A stretch of 7,524 bases of DNA from a candidate division BRC1 bacterium ADurb.BinA292 (GTDB taxonomy: Bacteria > Sumerlaeota > Sumerlaeia > MVZB01): positions 1 through 7,524 of the forward strand of contig MVZB01000161.1 in the NCBI GenBank assembly GCA_002068205.1. The letters are read 5' to 3'. Shown here in pieces: positions 5,784 to 7,524 of this stretch. The first letter of the stretch is position 1; each line of letters begins with the position of its first letter. Position numbers and translations under genes: made by a program. The notes below the pieces were generated by a model, which was not told where the DNA came from, ran no database searches, and was given only the letters and a program-made list of their open reading frames with translations.

Positions 5784-6353
5784 ATGATGAGCGCGAAGAC
5801 GCAGGTATTATCGGTTGACCTCCCGCAGGTTCGCCTGCTGCTGGATTCCCGCGACGCGCAAGGGGTCGAGCGCACGCTGACGGCGCTGGCCGGCGCACTC
5901 AACTGGCATCACCCGTTCTCGGGCGTGGCGGAGGCCGCGCGCCAGGTCCTGCTGGACGGCGAGCCGACCGTCCCGCAGGCGGGGCTGATCTATTACGGTC
6001 TCGTGTTGCAGTGCGACCACCAGCCGCTGGGCGGGGAATGGCTGGCGGAGTTTTATGAGCGGGCCGCGCGCCAGTGCCCCAAGCTGAAGGTGGAGGCGGC
6101 GCATTGCGAACTGCTCAAGGGCATCATCTTCGGGCGGACGCCGCACCTGCTGCCGATGCGCAGCCAGGAGCAGATCACGTCGTGCTTCATGACCGACGAA
6201 GAGGGGCTGGATCTGGCGGCGGCGCTGGCGCGCAACAACGACTTGCAGCAGGAAGCCGACGAAGACGTTTACGAAACGATCTATGACCACCTGATCCCGA
6301 CGCTGAGCCATACGATCCCCGAAGGGCATGGATTTTATTTTCTGACGATGTAG
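5784..6353 (+). CDS. Uncharacterised 189-residue protein
   Basis: I do not recognise this protein. It starts with two adjacent in-frame ATGs (5784, 5787); ACAGG at 5772-5776 is a weak ribosome site seven bases before the first. The frame is open far upstream, but that part is the antisense of fmt and repeat DNA, so it is excluded. The product is soluble-looking and mostly helical, without signal peptide, membrane segment or Cys motif of a metal site. Its middle, from about residue 66, reads like a helical repeat: AGLIYYGLVLQC, GEWLAEFYERAARQC, KVEAAHCELLKGIIFG. The C-terminus is acidic (DEDVYETIYDHL) and ends in GHGFYFLTM. Base composition and codon use match the neighbours, supporting a real gene. 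It runs tail to tail into lipB with a 31-base gap, so no shared operon is implied. Confidence 0.7.
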   Translation: MMSAKTQVLSVDLPQVRLLLDSRDAQGVERTLTALAGALNWHHPFSGVAEAARQVLLDGEPTVPQAGLIYYGLVLQCDHQPLGGEWLAEFYERAARQCPKLKVEAAHCELLKGIIFGRTPHLLPMRSQEQITSCFMTDEEGLDLAAALARNNDLQQEADEDVYETIYDHLIPTLSHTIPEGHGFYFLTM

Positions 6354-6384
6354 GGGCGGGCCAGGGGGCGCGCTCGGGGCCGGG

Positions 6385-7113
6385 TCAGTCGGCGTCGGCA
6401 AGGGTGTCGATGCGGCGATAGCCCCAGGCCGAGTGGAGCCAGGCCGGGATGGCGGCGACGAGGTCGGCCGGATCAAGCGGGCGGCCCGCCGCCTCGCTCA
6501 GGGTGATCGGCCGGCGCTCGGGCTCGCCGCAGGGGATGATGGATTGCCAGGGGGCGAGGTCGTTGCAGACGTTCACGGCGATCCCGTGCATCGCGACCCG
6601 GCGGTGGATGGAGATGCCGATGGCGGCCACCTTGCGGCCGTCGACGAACAGGCCAGGTTTTCCCTTTTCGAGTTGGGTCGCCACGCCGGTCAGGTTCGCG
6701 AGCCAGTCGCTGACGGCGGCGAGCAGCAGGCGCGAGAGCCATGCCTGCGCCAGCAGGCCCCCCTGCGTCTTGACGATCGGGTAGATCACGAGCTGGCCGG
6801 GGTTGTGGATCGTCGTCTGGCCGCCGCGGTTGATCCGGAAAACCGGGTAGCGGGCGGCGGTGAGCAGGTCGGCTTCCGAGCCGCGCACGCCCTGGGTTAC
6901 GACGGTGGGATGTTCGCCGACCAGCCAGGTGTCCGGGATCCGGTCGGCGACCCGGCGGGCGTGGAGCGCGTGCTGGTGCGCCAGAACGTCGCCGTAGTCG
7001 CGCAGGCCCCAGGGGATGAATGCGGCGCGGGCGGCATCGGCCAGGACGCGCTCGGGTTGGGGCCGGTGCGGCGGCGAGGGGGTGGCGGCGTCGGTGGCGT
7101 CGGGCGAAGGCAT
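6385..7113 (-). CDS. lipB: Octanoyltransferase (lipoyl-ACP ligation step), LipB
   Basis: This enzyme transfers octanoyl from acyl carrier protein to the lipoyl domains of 2-oxoacid dehydrogenases and the glycine cleavage H protein, ahead of sulfur insertion by LipA. The 242-residue product carries the family's landmarks: HPTVVTQG (68-75), RGGQTTIHNPGQLVIYP (96-112) with His103, GRKVAAIGISI (159-169) with catalytic Lys161, HGIAVNV (176-182), and IIPCG with the nucleophile Cys195. The usual HGPGQ is HNPGQ here, a single change in the glycine-rich loop. About 30 residues rich in Pro and Ala precede the conserved domain (starting near FIPWGLRDY); no other ATG is available, so the start at 7113 is kept although no good ribosome site is visible. 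lipA is not in the window. The gene faces the 189-residue protein gene and has heptamer and hairpin repeats upstream. Confidence 0.93.
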   Translation of the reverse strand: MPSPDATDAATPSPPHRPQPERVLADAARAAFIPWGLRDYGDVLAHQHALHARRVADRIPDTWLVGEHPTVVTQGVRGSEADLLTAARYPVFRINRGGQTTIHNPGQLVIYPIVKTQGGLLAQAWLSRLLLAAVSDWLANLTGVATQLEKGKPGLFVDGRKVAAIGISIHRRVAMHGIAVNVCNDLAPWQSIIPCGEPERRPITLSEAAGRPLDPADLVAAIPAWLHSAWGYRRIDTLADAD

Positions 7114-7169
7114 GGGTCAGGGTTCTCGCCCGATGATCCCACAGGGGAGCGGCCGGCATCCCGCAAAAA

Positions 7170-7204
7170 GTGCGGAGTGTGGAGTGAGGAGTTAGGGGTG
7201 ATTG
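7170..7204. repeat. Heptanucleotide tandem repeat, GTGNGGA type
   Basis: Five units in phase: GTGCGGA, GTGTGGA, GTGAGGA, GTTAGGG, GTGATTG. It lies 57 bases upstream of the lipB start codon. It is followed at 7208-7223 by a partial copy of the CCGGTGGT module in the opposite orientation (GGTGGTTGAGCGAAGC). Confidence 0.65.
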
Positions 7205-7301
7205 AGCGGTGGTTGAGCGAAGCAATGGTAGCGGTACGTGGGAGGGGGCTGACACGGGGGCCCATGGAAAGCCGGCTCACGAGGGCTTCGCGGAGGGCGA
7301 C

Positions 7302-7462
7302 GCAGGGTTCCGGCCCGCGGCCGTCACCCTGCGCTTGATTCCGGCCGATCGTTGCGCGGACTTGGCATTCGCCCTCTTCGGGGACGGGGATTTTTCGCGT
7401 CGGTGTCCCCAGGTTCCGCTGCGCTCAACCACCGGCTACCATCTGGCATCCCTGCGGGATGC
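7302..7462. repeat. Composite hairpin repeat, copy C (rearranged)
   Basis: It opens with the two-tier structure GCAGGGT/ACCCTGC around CGGCC-CGC-GGCCG (7302-7332), as at 1956-1986. It continues with a diverged version of the A/B unit up to the core GCTGCGCTC (7418-7426). There it switches to the other module type: CAACCACCGGCTA and then GCATCCC-TGC-GGGATGC (7446-7462). No gene is visible in 7114-7524. Confidence 0.8.
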
Positions 7463-7488
7463 GGGGGAATGACCGGCGAGGGGGCGGT

Positions 7489-7502
7489 TCCACACCAGTG
7501 GA
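7489..7502. repeat. Small hairpin near the window edge
   Basis: TCCAC-ACCA-GTGGA, a perfect 5-bp stem with a 4-nt loop, in the same style as the arrays to its left. Short enough that chance is possible. Confidence 0.4.
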
Positions 7503-7524
7503 CAATCGGGGCGGGGGGCGGCAG

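Overview
The window is GC-rich (very G/C-biased third positions in every gene), with compact housekeeping genes separated by long, repeat-filled intergenic stretches. That style, the numerous small hairpin repeats and the short-period degenerate tandem repeats suggest a member of the Planctomycetota (Phycisphaerae-like) or a nearby lineage. This is inferred from style only; there is no rRNA or other phylogenetic marker here.

Six protein genes are supported. On the + strand at the left edge are a c-type cytochrome lipoprotein (12-662) and, starting almost at its stop codon, a four-helix membrane protein of CopD-like appearance (689-1255). They look like a two-gene unit for envelope electron transfer or redox/metal handling. 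After about 900 bases of repeats comes a minus-strand gene for a 623-residue protein (2161-4032). Its N-terminus resembles the TraB/PrgY domain, and I do not recognise its long C-terminal part. Upstream of it on the same strand is fmt (4386-5357), methionyl-tRNA formyltransferase, which makes the formylated initiator tRNA. On the right are an unrecognised 189-residue protein on + (5784-6353) and, tail to tail with it, lipB on - (6385-7113), the octanoyltransferase of lipoate synthesis.

The intergenic DNA is the most distinctive part. Three regions (1441-2135, 4120-4200, 7302-7502) hold strings of tiny perfect hairpins, with stems of 5-9 bp and loops of 2-4 nt. Several are arranged in repeated composite units that recombine as modules and keep their pairing when the sequence changes. 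Four further tracts are degenerate tandem repeats. Three have a strict 7-base period but quite different sequences (1261-1351, 5654-5740, 7170-7204), and one has a 9-base period (4315-4359). None of these stretches contains a credible gene.

No tRNA, rRNA, CRISPR array, transposase, integrase or recognised defence locus was seen. The best candidates for something undescribed are the modular hairpin-repeat family, the period-7 tracts of unrelated sequence, and the TraB-like fusion protein.
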